Part shown: piece after piece, positions 8,401-15,427 of the stretch
How the letters are laid out: each line of letters begins with the position of its first letter
Numbering within the stretch: the first letter of the stretch is position 1
From: a virus
Virus record (IMG/VR): IMGVR_UViG_3300042402_002687
Coordinates: 1 to 64,000 of that record
Reading direction: 5' to 3' (one strand)
DNA: 64,000 nt
The notes under the pieces: generated by a model
Database searches by the model: none
Told to the model about the DNA's origin: nothing
What the model saw: only the letters and a program-made list of their open reading frames with translations
Program-made: the position numbers and the translations under genes

Positions 8401-8852
8401 GCGTAGTTCTTTGCCTCAATCGCCTTAGAAATCGCACCACCCATGCAACCAGACAATGCAATGATATCCCCATCCACAACTTCCTCTAGCAGAGAAAAGT
8501 CAATGCGAGGCTTATAATAGAAATTTTGTGTCCAGCCCAGTTGAGAAATCTTGAATAGTTTGTTGAGGCCCACATTATTCTTTGCCAACAAGATGAGGTG
8601 AAAGCGCTCATATTTAGTCTGTTCGTCTGTCCCAATAGAGGGAACGAAATAGGCTTCGACCCCGAACAGGGGTTTAACACCTTCCTTAGCGCAGGCATAT
8701 TGGAATTTAAGTACTCCACCCATTGTTCCGTGATCGGTAAGGGCAGCAGCATACTGTCCATTTATACTTGAGATGTTAGCAATCTCATGAGGTGTTGACA
8801 TTCCATCAAGTAATGAATACTCTGAATGACAGTGTAGGTGGACAAAATCCAT
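5454..8852 (-). CDS. dnaE: DNA polymerase III alpha subunit (family C replicase)
   Basis: 1132 residues, close to bacterial DnaE. It opens with the PHP domain (FVHLHCHSEYSLLDG, ALTDHGTMGG). The palm follows with GRGTGRGSVGGS, the catalytic PDIDLDFED and IKIDVLGLK. NAGVHAAGMVVS and FNKSHAVAYSMLSYQ are typical finger and thumb motifs. The protein ends soon after the OB/tau-binding region, so a shortened tail is possible. This is the phage replicase; no clamp or clamp loader is seen in the window, so host beta clamp may be used (inference). The PHP domain retains several metal-binding His and Asp residues, so proofreading is possible. Confidence 0.96.
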   Translation of the reverse strand: MDFVHLHCHSEYSLLDGMSTPHEIANISSINGQYAAALTDHGTMGGVLKFQYACAKEGVKPLFGVEAYFVPSIGTDEQTKYERFHLILLAKNNVGLNKLFKISQLGWTQNFYYKPRIDFSLLEEVVDGDIIALSGCMGGAISKAIEAKNYAKAEQLTERFIKIFGDDFYFEIQAWNPKHLNDELIRLAKAYNKKVVATADCHFPTHDHRGAEEVLLMVSQYPSLNAGDIRVAQNNLHVVQDKSIDIIGKMNAMYPERYLRFDEINPYIANATTVHSWFKEVGYDNVEYLENTMEVADKCTAKIQTKRNLLPKYSKVLDSNQYLREIAMFAIQTQNLGDEYRVRLEEELGIIEGLGFSDYFLIVWDLVKWADKNGIGRGTGRGSVGGSVLAFLLDISAVDPLKYNLLFARFINPERNDYPDIDLDFEDKRRGEVRNYLRERWGEDNVAAITTYGQFKPKSAVKDVARVFQVPYQEINMITPYFETIDELDTSEKGKIFNRQYPDVTKLARTLEGRIRNAGVHAAGMVVSSIPLSDVCPVETRKDSATGERSVVTAFDMEDAEAVGLIKIDVLGLKTVSVIKDCINKIKETRGIDVRELSLTLDDPKVYENFNAGNTVGVFQTDAAAYRNLIERMGIDNFNDLVVSNALVRPGALLSQGQRYIDCKKGVTKPVYPHAVVKDVLEETFGTVIFQEQLMQMAVLLADFTWAEADKLRKIIGKKRDAAGFDEFQEKFINNRYTTKAAAKKIWSEFEMAALYMFNKSHAVAYSMLSYQTMWLKINYPVEFVWSLLFNESTTDKITAYLMEAQRMNTTILPPDINLSEEFFSVEVRDGYEAIRFGLANVASCGKSAIQEITTKRPFNSYDEFANKCKKTAVKSTLRENLDKVGAFQNIGHASSFDHERYYLPVLGFSLNTNSAPNEMDDFVGKLADFHEITSPLTLVKAVVRSTKKTPQYLRIEFEDHSGGTTVFAERNTELATRDYVYALIGDRTLHAFCDAYEYHDSDLYKLMMFQNKGLNHEYSWLYGTGLGLVDDEKTLMYIFHQRTFTTAKDKEMSNLYCWDGHNIFKIVVFPTVFKKIKHIIKVNSWFAVRLEKIEDKQTLTRLDSYKIESDAGIIAVENYIERKGLKKESYV

Positions 8853-8856
8853 TTGT

Positions 8857-9387
8857 TTAGTTCCAGTCTAAATCGTAAAGCGTGTCTATCGTTGGGAGTT
8901 TACTCCAATATTTTTTATTGTACCATTGCTTACGCAAAAAAGCATTCACCCCTTCACTTAAAAGAATTTCAACCTCCGTTGGGTTATCTTCAACTACAAA
9001 TCTAGGGTTGAGGTTTTGGATAACCTCATGTTTTTCGTGAATGTTTGTAAACACCGGAGGGCTTGTGCTAAGTCTCCAATAATCAAGCCAAGGCTGTGTC
9101 TGCTCAATTGAAGCAGGACACCTTCTTGCAGTAACGATATGAACATCAATATCCATCTCGAACCAATAGTTTATTTGGTGCCACGCATCCTCGTATGGCT
9201 TCATATTTTTCCAAAACAATGGATTGTTAAATATCTTCATTGCTTCTTCATCGCTACTGTCTGATATTAGCCAATCAGTATAATCCACAAAGTCTGGATA
9301 TCCTGTATGAGTTATGTGATCATCAAGCGACAGCGCTATGTTCGCAATGACCCCATCAAGGTCAAGGACAATTGATTGTTTTTCCAT
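8857..9387 (-). CDS. HAD-fold 5'-nucleotidase-like hydrolase
   Basis: 176 residues. The phosphatase motif I is VLDLDGV at residues 7-13 with both Asp residues (9 and 11), motif II is the IVTARR region, and the acidic motif IV is FVVEDNP. This matches the NT5C-like 5'(3')-deoxyribonucleotidase group of the HAD superfamily. A role in balancing dNMP pools or removing one nucleotide would fit the ThyX and RNR genes; other HAD substrates cannot be excluded. A strong hairpin lies just upstream of its start. Confidence 0.75.
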   Translation of the reverse strand: MEKQSIVLDLDGVIANIALSLDDHITHTGYPDFVDYTDWLISDSSDEEAMKIFNNPLFWKNMKPYEDAWHQINYWFEMDIDVHIVTARRCPASIEQTQPWLDYWRLSTSPPVFTNIHEKHEVIQNLNPRFVVEDNPTEVEILLSEGVNAFLRKQWYNKKYWSKLPTIDTLYDLDWN

Positions 9388-9404
9388 AAATGTCTTTCTA
9401 CATA

Positions 9405-9433
9405 GTGAAGCCCCGCACTAGGCAGGGCTTCAC
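9405..9433 (-). terminator. Strong hairpin between SSB and nucleotidase genes
   Basis: GTGAAGCCC (9405-9413) is perfectly complementary to GGGCTTCAC (9425-9433). On the minus strand three more pairs (one G-U) close the loop to five bases, so about 12 pairs. No U-run follows, so it may act as a partial terminator, an RNA processing site or a stabiliser of SSB mRNA, which would separate abundant SSB from downstream genes. Confidence 0.6.
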
Positions 9434-9450
9434 ACACATGTAAATTTGTA

Positions 9451-10098
9451 TTACCAAGTGTCCTTGGAAATCTCTCCAGTTGTATAGAACTTCTCTTGCT
9501 TTTCGTAAGGAAGTGTCATGTACAAAGTATTGAGGTCATGCATTGGCAATTCCTTGATATTGTCAGGCATATCTGTTGATTCAAGAGGGATGAGACTGTA
9601 GTTAGTGTCTGATGCTCCCGAACCTGTACGAGAAATCTTATAGAAACGATCAGTGATGGTTCCGAATTCCTTTGCGTACTCAATCAAAATCAAACCGACA
9701 TGGCGTTGGTTGAAAGTAGTGTCAAGTACTCTCGGTTCCCATGTTCCCGGCTCAGTCTCAACAGCAATGTTGATAACTAGGTGTGGTTTTGATCTCCATG
9801 CCTTGTCGTGGACAGATTGCTCTGTTCCCCAACAGCGATAGTTGAACTTAGAAAGTCCAGCAGTTGAAGCTGCTCTCCATTTCCAGTTAATTGGTGAAGT
9901 AATAACTGGGATATTAATCGCAGTCCCGATTTCTTCATCATAGTGCTTTGAGTCTTCTGTCAATTCCTGACGGAAGCGAATGCGATAAGACTCTCCAGCC
10001 GAAACTGTAAAGTATTTCTTAACACCAGACTTTTGTGTATTCTGTGCTGGTACTACATTCTTCTCTAATTCTTTTAGTGATTTAATTGTTTCAAACAT
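9451..10098 (-). CDS. Single-stranded DNA-binding protein, probable
   Basis: 215 residues. The pattern of a strand-rich core (KKYFTVSAGESYRIRFRQEL), a Trp/Tyr/Cys-rich middle (SPINWKWRAAST, FNYRCWGTE) and a ferredoxin-like charged end resembles phage SSB proteins that replace gp32. It lies between primase and polymerase, has a strong GGAG ribosome site and ends at a hairpin, all consistent with an abundant replication protein. No acidic tail typical of bacterial SSB is seen. The family was recognised by layout, not by a definitive motif. Confidence 0.55.
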   Translation of the reverse strand: MFETIKSLKELEKNVVPAQNTQKSGVKKYFTVSAGESYRIRFRQELTEDSKHYDEEIGTAINIPVITSPINWKWRAASTAGLSKFNYRCWGTEQSVHDKAWRSKPHLVINIAVETEPGTWEPRVLDTTFNQRHVGLILIEYAKEFGTITDRFYKISRTGSGASDTNYSLIPLESTDMPDNIKELPMHDLNTLYMTLPYEKQEKFYTTGEISKDTW

Positions 10099-10111
10099 AA
10101 TTGTTTTTCTC

Positions 10112-11005
10112 CTATATTGTGTGTGTTTTATTATTAATGACTTCTTGTATTTGCATACTTGTCATTGCTCCAGGGTCTTTTAACCCTGTATTGTTTTCTA
10201 CCGTGTAAATTTCTTTACCTCGGCAGAGATCTATTATATCATTACGCATGGCAATTCCTGCGTCATCGTTGTCAGAAAAAATAATAATGCTATCAAAGCA
10301 TCTTTTCATCATCTTAACCTGATTCTGTGAGACTTGCGCCCCTAGTGTTGAGACAACATTTGGGAAACCAGCTTGGTGAACCATCATAGCGTCAACGCTA
10401 CCCTCTACAACGATGCAACTTTCATACTTCTTAGCGTTTTGTATGTTGAATAGAACATCTGCTCTCTTGAAGCCCTTGTTGTAAAGATAACGAGGCTCCT
10501 GCTCTTCATTAATCGCTCTACCAATAAATCCAACAAGTTTGTAATCTTGCGCCCTCACCGGAATAACGATTCTGTCTTTAACTCTTGAATATCCTATTTC
10601 AAAATACTCCAGTGTGTCTAATGACAAGCCACGATTTATGAAAGGGTCTAGTAGAGGAAGATCGGTTTCACTTTCAAAGTCAACTGATATATCTGATATG
10701 TCAAGTTCCTCTACTGCTACTTTATTACGGAAACCTCTTTCGATTTCATTCTTTAAAGCAATTGGGTCAAGACGAACATCTTTGCCATACGGCTTCCCAG
10801 TTATCTCACGATAGAGTTGTCTGAAATTACCTTTCTTACCACAAGATGGGTTAAAGCATTGCCATAAACCAGTTTTTGCATTAATAAAGAATGCAGGACT
10901 ATTTCTATTCTTGTGGAAAGGGCAGTATAGATTAAATTCTTGAGCATTTTGAGTTTCAATTGGTATATTGTTTTTCTCAAACAGTTCACGAATTTGAGAT
11001 TCCAT
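10112..11005 (-). CDS. dnaG: DnaG-type primase
   Basis: 297 residues from the ATG at 11005, two bases after the previous stop. The N-terminal CHC2 zinc finger has Cys28, His31, Cys50 and Cys55 (CPFH, QCFNPSC). The TOPRIM domain shows VVEGSVDAMMV with the catalytic Glu and IIFSDNDDAG with the Asp pair. There is no C-terminal helicase-binding domain of normal length, so it is a compact phage primase that should work with the DnaB-like helicase encoded next to it. A frame extension to 11053 is possible but overlaps the upstream gene. Confidence 0.93.
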   Translation of the reverse strand: MESQIRELFEKNNIPIETQNAQEFNLYCPFHKNRNSPAFFINAKTGLWQCFNPSCGKKGNFRQLYREITGKPYGKDVRLDPIALKNEIERGFRNKVAVEELDISDISVDFESETDLPLLDPFINRGLSLDTLEYFEIGYSRVKDRIVIPVRAQDYKLVGFIGRAINEEQEPRYLYNKGFKRADVLFNIQNAKKYESCIVVEGSVDAMMVHQAGFPNVVSTLGAQVSQNQVKMMKRCFDSIIIFSDNDDAGIAMRNDIIDLCRGKEIYTVENNTGLKDPGAMTSMQIQEVINNKTHTI

Positions 11006-11006
11006 A

Positions 11007-11195
11007 CTATATATTGAATATGATTTTAAACTTGAATACATTCTTGCTGGCATCGTAGTCCGTCTTTAAAATTGTTTTACTAAATTTACCATGAGTGTTG
11101 CTCCATTCATCTTCCATCCAAGGCCTAAGTCTTGCGATGGTTTCAATGTCCTCTGCTTCACCCTCAATAAATTTCTTTTTAATTAGATATCCCAT
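11007..11195 (-). CDS. Small basic protein of unknown function
   Basis: 62 residues from the ATG at 11195, overlapping the helicase stop by 13 bases. It starts MGYLIKKKFIEGEAEDIETI, has an Arg/Trp-rich centre and ends in alternating Lys/Phe strands (KNVFKFKIIF). Located between helicase and primase, it may be an accessory replication factor, but no family is recognised. An ATG at 11207 is another possible start. Confidence 0.55.
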   Translation of the reverse strand: MGYLIKKKFIEGEAEDIETIARLRPWMEDEWSNTHGKFSKTILKTDYDASKNVFKFKIIFNI

Positions 11196-12400
11196 TCTTC
11201 TACCCATTTTCCTGTCTCTAGGTTCCATCTTAAGAAGAAACCAAATTGTGTTGACCGTCTTACCTTTCTTGATACTACTTGAAATAAATCGGAATTATAT
11301 TCACGATGAATTGCTAGAACTAAGTCTGCATCATAAGCCAATTGCTTACTCCATGCTACTTCTTCCAACTCAGGTGGTCGCTCTGAGTGACCATCATTCA
11401 TGGTTACTGCTGCCACATCAATAATTGGCACTCCGTTCTTAACCGCCATGCGCTTAAATGCTTTAGAAAGGTTCTTCGCCTTCTCTGTTTCATTCTTTGC
11501 TCCACTGGCATCGTCAAATAGACCGTGATAGTCGAGAATAACAAGGTCAGGTCTATACTGATCAATCTTAGCCTGCACCATGTTCTGGTCTGCTGTTTCA
11601 AGACCCTCTGATGTTACAAGATATATAGGGTGCTTACCCTCAAATGTAGTCTCAGCCCATTCCTCATATGAATCAACAATTGCTGGATTCGCACGAACAA
11701 GGTCTGTATTTGTAAAAGCACCATCACCATTGGTAAGAAGAGTGTCAAGTCTCTGCCCCTCTTGCTGTTTGTTCATTTCAAGAGAGATAATCAATGGTCT
11801 ATAGCCAGCTTTCCAAGCATTAACTGCAAACAGTCTGGCAATAAAACTTTTACCAACACCTGTCCAGCCTAGGAGAACAATGAAGTCTCCGGGTTGCCAA
11901 CCACCAAATTGCTTATCAATGACACCGATACCACTAGGAATGCCCTGAAGCTCGTTAAGACCTCTCTCAGACCGCTCTCGCAGGTCTTTAGCACGATCTC
12001 TCCACTCTCCAGCCAAATCTGTATCTTTTAAATTGCTTGAGAACTTATACAACATGGATGTATTTTCCATGAGATAAGCCAAAGCCTCTTTAGGACCAGC
12101 CTCGGTGAGTAGCCCATTCGTCTTTGAAACTAAAACCCTAGTTTGGTAAGACAATGAACCATTCTTTGCTTCATCAATATAATATTTCAAAGGTTCAGGA
12201 GTGGAATAGAATTCAAACTCCGGATGGTGCTGCTTAACAGTCTCTTTGGATGGGACTTTCTTGTGCTCGTCATAGTGAGAGCAAATAAAGTTCCAAATAT
12301 CTCTATGTTCCATAAAGACGCTTTCAACGCCCTCATTAACAGCCGTTACATAATCATTTGATTGGATTAATGAATTTAACAATCTAACTTCGTAGTTCAT
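11183..12400 (-). CDS. dnaB: DnaB-like replicative helicase
   Basis: 405 residues. The N-terminal half is helical; the RecA-like motor begins at GIPSGIGVIDKQFGGW with Walker A GWTGVGKS (178-185), an ISLEM strand as in DnaB motif 1a, and Walker B LVILDYHGLF. The end shows VSRKVRR and LRWNLETGKW, as in DnaB family hexamers. It unwinds the template for the phage polymerase and primase. The ATG overlaps the upstream stop as ATGA, so it is translated together with the 103-residue gene before it. Confidence 0.93.
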   Translation of the reverse strand: MNYEVRLLNSLIQSNDYVTAVNEGVESVFMEHRDIWNFICSHYDEHKKVPSKETVKQHHPEFEFYSTPEPLKYYIDEAKNGSLSYQTRVLVSKTNGLLTEAGPKEALAYLMENTSMLYKFSSNLKDTDLAGEWRDRAKDLRERSERGLNELQGIPSGIGVIDKQFGGWQPGDFIVLLGWTGVGKSFIARLFAVNAWKAGYRPLIISLEMNKQQEGQRLDTLLTNGDGAFTNTDLVRANPAIVDSYEEWAETTFEGKHPIYLVTSEGLETADQNMVQAKIDQYRPDLVILDYHGLFDDASGAKNETEKAKNLSKAFKRMAVKNGVPIIDVAAVTMNDGHSERPPELEEVAWSKQLAYDADLVLAIHREYNSDLFQVVSRKVRRSTQFGFFLRWNLETGKWVEEWDI

Positions 12401-12708
12401 TCTTTTACCATTCTATCATGAGTCTCCCTCATGATTTGTTTGAATTTTTCTTTGGATTCTTTTTCTTGCTTTACTTTGTCTGTAATTTTCTTTGATTCAA
12501 TCGCAAAGTCGAATAGCAGGAATGGTCCTGTCCGACCTTTGACAAAGTATTTGATTGAATCAACTAACAATTCACCATCGTAGTGTTCTGCCAGCGCTTC
12601 CGCAACAGCCTCTTGTCTTGGTGAATCTGGAATAAAAAGTTTGCTAGAATCCTTGCAAGATTGTTTTAAGGACTCTATCAGTTTTTGACCTGTTATTCTG
12701 TTTTTCAT
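12397..12708 (-). CDS. Unknown protein coupled to the helicase; candidate loader
   Basis: 103 residues, helical and highly charged, especially the end (KKITDKVKQEKESKEKFKQI). The sequence has no ATPase motif. It has a strong AAAGAGG ribosome site and its start lies 65 bases inside the 3' end of whiB. Stop and helicase start overlap as ATGA, so the two are made in step. Small charged proteins at this position can be helicase loaders or helicase inhibitors; this is inference from context only. Confidence 0.6.
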   Translation of the reverse strand: MKNRITGQKLIESLKQSCKDSSKLFIPDSPRQEAVAEALAEHYDGELLVDSIKYFVKGRTGPFLLFDFAIESKKITDKVKQEKESKEKFKQIMRETHDRMVKE

Positions 12709-12934
12709 TTTTTGCCTCTTTCCATGTGAGGTTTAAATATTCAAACTCAGTTATACCACCATATACGCCATAAAACTCTCCACTATTCCAAACAGATATA
12801 AAACATTCTGTTCTTACAGGGCATTTTTTGCATATAGATACGGCTCTATCTATGTCTTCTTTTTTATAAGAAAACCAAATATTGCTTTCAGGGTGGTCAA
12901 CGCAAAGTGCTTTACTTGACCAATTACTTGGCAT
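12644..12934 (-). CDS. whiB: WhiB-family Fe-S transcription regulator
   Basis: 96 residues from the ATG at 12934; the adjacent ATG at 12937 is equally open, but AAGAG is better spaced for 12934. The four cluster cysteines are Cys11, Cys35, Cys38 and Cys44 (C...CKKCPVRTEC). GVYGG (56-60) is the turn that contacts the sigma factor. The C-terminal end is basic. WhiB proteins are confined to Actinobacteria and their phages, so this is the best host marker in the window. It probably tunes host RNA polymerase early in infection. The C-terminal 65 bases overlap the next gene. Confidence 0.92.
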   Translation of the reverse strand: MPSNWSSKALCVDHPESNIWFSYKKEDIDRAVSICKKCPVRTECFISVWNSGEFYGVYGGITEFEYLNLTWKEAKNEKQNNRSKTDRVLKTILQGF

Positions 12935-13127
12935 CATCCAACTCTTGAAGCTTAGCTTCAATTTGTTCATCAATAGAATCCCATAATTTCTTCCAAGACT
13001 CTGGATCATCTAGAGATGCTGCTTTGCACTTCGCACCAGCATCCAACCTCAGCGATTCATAATTGCCAAGGTTCTTGGTAATACCAATCGAAGCCCAAAT
13101 TTCTACTTCATTATTTTGTTCTGACAT
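12924..13127 (-). CDS. Small acidic conserved phage protein
   Basis: 67 residues that begin MSEQNNEVEIWASIGITKNLGNYESLRLDAG; the strand-rich first half (up to LRLDAGAKC) resembles short proteins I recall from other actinophages near replication genes. The second half is an acidic helix with Trp residues. No function is known. It overlaps the upstream gene by 17 bases and whiB by 11. Confidence 0.6.
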   Translation of the reverse strand: MSEQNNEVEIWASIGITKNLGNYESLRLDAGAKCKAASLDDPESWKKLWDSIDEQIEAKLQELDDAK

Positions 13128-13554
13128 TGCTATCCTTTATTTTCATTTGCACCTTTTGTGCAAGCGGTTTTATGTTTTTCTCTTTCACAATTGGCCGACC
13201 CGGCACTCTTGTATTAAAGAACTCTACCATGATGTACACATCATCTTCACTATAATAGCGCCAATTTGCGTAACCTTTGTATTTATTTCCAAATTTCTTT
13301 GCATCCGGTATTAAAGATTTTTTCTCATACTTGCGAATGGTGTCTGCTCGCTTCTCAACGATCTTGGCGACCTCGCCTACAGTATAAATCCTATACAGAA
13401 TCAATTCGTGTTGTTCATACGGCATCTCAACCGTTGAGCCATCATCTAGTTTTTCAATATAAATTTTATTTTGTTTTTTATTAATCTTTTTAAGTTTAAC
13501 AATCGTTCCGGCATATGTGTAAAACTTATTAGTTGTTAGTTTACTCTTAATCAC
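13111..13554 (-). CDS. MerR-like DNA-binding protein
   Basis: 147 residues from the GTG at 13554, chosen because AGGAGAGG lies just upstream; the frame runs on to 13584 but with a TTG. Residues about 57-120 read LYRIYTVGEVAKIVEKRADTI, then a Lys-rich turn, then WRYYSEDDVYIM, which is the winged helix-turn-helix of MerR or excisionase-like proteins. The first 50 residues form a basic strand-rich domain (a KOW-like pattern). It could be an early regulator. Overlaps its neighbours by 8 and 17 bases. Confidence 0.65.
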   Translation of the reverse strand: MIKSKLTTNKFYTYAGTIVKLKKINKKQNKIYIEKLDDGSTVEMPYEQHELILYRIYTVGEVAKIVEKRADTIRKYEKKSLIPDAKKFGNKYKGYANWRYYSEDDVYIMVEFFNTRVPGRPIVKEKNIKPLAQKVQMKIKDSNVRTK

Positions 13555-13735
13555 GATATCCTCTCCTCTTAGATAATTTAGCAATAAATCTCTTAAAGTC
13601 TTTAACCGTTACATCTTTAGTGTCTGAGCAGACAACACAGGTGATATCAACATAGTATTCTCCTAAAGAGTAATACTCAGCGCCAGCAAACTTCTGTCCA
13701 CCGCATTTGTCGCAAGTTAATCTTATGTGATTCAT
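13547..13735 (-). CDS. Small zinc-ribbon protein
   Basis: 62 residues with two CxxC knuckles (CDKCGG and CVVCS) about 22 residues apart, a plain zinc ribbon, followed by a basic tail (KRFIAKLSKRRGYR). A GGGGAT ribosome site precedes the ATG. Such ribbons bind nucleic acids or proteins; the specific role is unknown. Confidence 0.65.
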   Translation of the reverse strand: MNHIRLTCDKCGGQKFAGAEYYSLGEYYVDITCVVCSDTKDVTVKDFKRFIAKLSKRRGYRD

Positions 13736-13747
13736 CGCTAATCCCCA

Positions 13748-14950
13748 TTAATCAAGCCAGCAATTATATTCTGCTGTGACAATTCCCTTTTGTGGATGAA
13801 CAAACATTAATGGTTGCGAAGCACGACCTACTGCACCCAAGACTTCAATAGCATAAGTATTCATTGACTCAGGGCTTCCTGAAATACGGCATTGGACTGT
13901 ATTGAATGTCATCTTGGTAGGGGTATGGAAGTGACCAAAGTAAACATCAGTAAATTCATCAACAATATTGCCCTCACTATCTTTTCTCTCAATCCCGCCA
14001 ATTTTCCATCCATAGACTTTCTTTTGGAATGAATAGAACGAGGACAAACTGCCAAATTGATCACCATGAATAAGAAGTGTCTTATACTTTCCAATGTCAT
14101 CAATAGCGTACCAAAAGCGATCACCACGACCATCTGGAATATTAAACTTAATTCTAGGATTGTTTTCAAACATCAGCTGCACAATACGATAAAGCATTCT
14201 GTCAGCGTTTGTTTCTGGGTCATGGTTTCTTCTTGCTTTTCCACCAATTGAGCCATGATTTCCAATAACACCAGTGAATGTAATTGTTTCAAAGTTTTCA
14301 AGCATTTTATTAATAAAATTCTTCATTATCCTTGGTCCATCAACAGTTACTTGACGATAAAGACCACTATCAATCAAAAACTCTTGACCGGGAAATATAA
14401 GTTCTCCCTCTACAATGTCACCAAGACACCAAATGCGAAGATCACGAACAGGGTGATCTTGTCTTTGAATTTCTGTCAAGTGAATAACCTTGTCAGCAAA
14501 TTGATTAATTCTTTCTTCACAGACTTTTGAATTGTAATCAGGTGTAGTCTTGCCAAGTTGCCAATCTGCTAGAACAGCAACAGCGACCTCTTCTGAATTC
14601 TTACGAGTATCTTTCTTTGGTGTCGGAATTTTCGTTGTCTTGTAAAGAATGCCTTTATCAATCTCTTCCTTAACAGCACGATAAACAGCGTCTGCAAGAT
14701 GAACTTCTTTACTCTTCAATTTCTCGTATTCTTGAAGTAGTTTTGTATAACCAATCTTCAACTCTGAATCTGACGCTACAGTTTCTCCTGTAGCAATGTT
14801 TTTTGGCATTTCAATAATTCCATTTTCTTTTCTATATTTACACAGGCCCATTGAGTCGATTGATTTACGACAAGATGAGTCTGCATATCTCTGATTAGCT
14901 GTATTGGGGTTGAATTCAATATTGCAACCCTCTGCTCCACAAATTTTCAT
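13748..14950 (-). CDS. Calcineurin-like metallophosphoesterase, Mre11/SbcD-type candidate
   Basis: 400 residues. Residues 1-30 form a Cys-containing finger (CGAEGC...SSCR). The phosphoesterase core follows: VLADWQLGK, LGDIVEG, GNHGS, IHGDQFG and GHFHTP, the Asp/His/Asn set that binds two metals. This order is seen in DNA-repair nucleases and in many phage phosphoesterases. No SbcC/Rad50 partner is in the window. First gene of the replication operon, with a candidate promoter 8 to 39 bases upstream of its start codon and no ribosome site, so the mRNA may be leaderless. Confidence 0.8.
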   Translation of the reverse strand: MKICGAEGCNIEFNPNTANQRYADSSCRKSIDSMGLCKYRKENGIIEMPKNIATGETVASDSELKIGYTKLLQEYEKLKSKEVHLADAVYRAVKEEIDKGILYKTTKIPTPKKDTRKNSEEVAVAVLADWQLGKTTPDYNSKVCEERINQFADKVIHLTEIQRQDHPVRDLRIWCLGDIVEGELIFPGQEFLIDSGLYRQVTVDGPRIMKNFINKMLENFETITFTGVIGNHGSIGGKARRNHDPETNADRMLYRIVQLMFENNPRIKFNIPDGRGDRFWYAIDDIGKYKTLLIHGDQFGSLSSFYSFQKKVYGWKIGGIERKDSEGNIVDEFTDVYFGHFHTPTKMTFNTVQCRISGSPESMNTYAIEVLGAVGRASQPLMFVHPQKGIVTAEYNCWLD

Positions 14951-14957
14951 AAGGATA

Positions 14958-14989
14958 ATTGTAGCACTCTATTTGGCGCTTTGTGTCAA
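14958..14989 (-). promoter_or_regulatory. Candidate promoter of the replication operon
   Basis: On the minus strand TTGACA (14984-14989) is followed after 20 bases by TACAAT (14958-14963), and the ATG of the phosphoesterase is 7 bases further. The -35 box is perfect but the spacer is longer than the usual 17. The placement would start the transcript at or next to the ATG. It overlaps the 3' end of the HNH gene, at the boundary between late and replication genes. Confidence 0.5.
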
Positions 14990-15426
14990 TCTGCGGAATT
15001 ATATTTCCGAACAATTTCTGTTCTTTTTTTAAGAGGTTTTCTAATAGGTTTTGGTCTATTATTCATGTTTTGACGAAGTTTTTCACGGTGCTCTTCACTA
15101 GGTCTTTTACCCTCACGGTGAATTGCGCTATGTTCTTGAATAGAGCATAGAAATAAGTTTTCCAAACGATTGTCTGCTTTTACTTCATTAATATGATGAA
15201 CACTTTCCCATCTGTTTAGATACCTTTTAAGGTAGCTTTCGTACAAAGCTCTATGCTCATAGATATAGCCCTTAATGTTAGCAGGGTGTTCTGGCATCAA
15301 GACACGCACATAACCTTTATCGTCAATATATTTTCCCCCATTATAGTTGGGGTTTGCTTCACCTAGAGCCATTCTGTCAGTCCATTCAACATCGTCTCGC
15401 TTAGATGCCAAAGGTCTTTGAGGCAT
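14986..15426 (-). CDS. HNH homing-type endonuclease
   Basis: 146 residues. YIYEHRALYESYLKRYL, then SVHHINEVKADNRLENLFL is the HNH nuclease core with His-His-Asn and Asn-Asn metal and catalytic residues. The tail GKRPSEEHREKLRQ looks like a NUMOD3-type DNA-binding motif. Both are common in phage homing endonucleases. It follows the tail gene by one base and ends the late gene block. Free-standing homing nucleases often sit next to the sequence they cut in related phages. Confidence 0.85.
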   Translation of the reverse strand: MPQRPLASKRDDVEWTDRMALGEANPNYNGGKYIDDKGYVRVLMPEHPANIKGYIYEHRALYESYLKRYLNRWESVHHINEVKADNRLENLFLCSIQEHSAIHREGKRPSEEHREKLRQNMNNRPKPIRKPLKKRTEIVRKYNSAD

Positions 15427-15427
15427 A

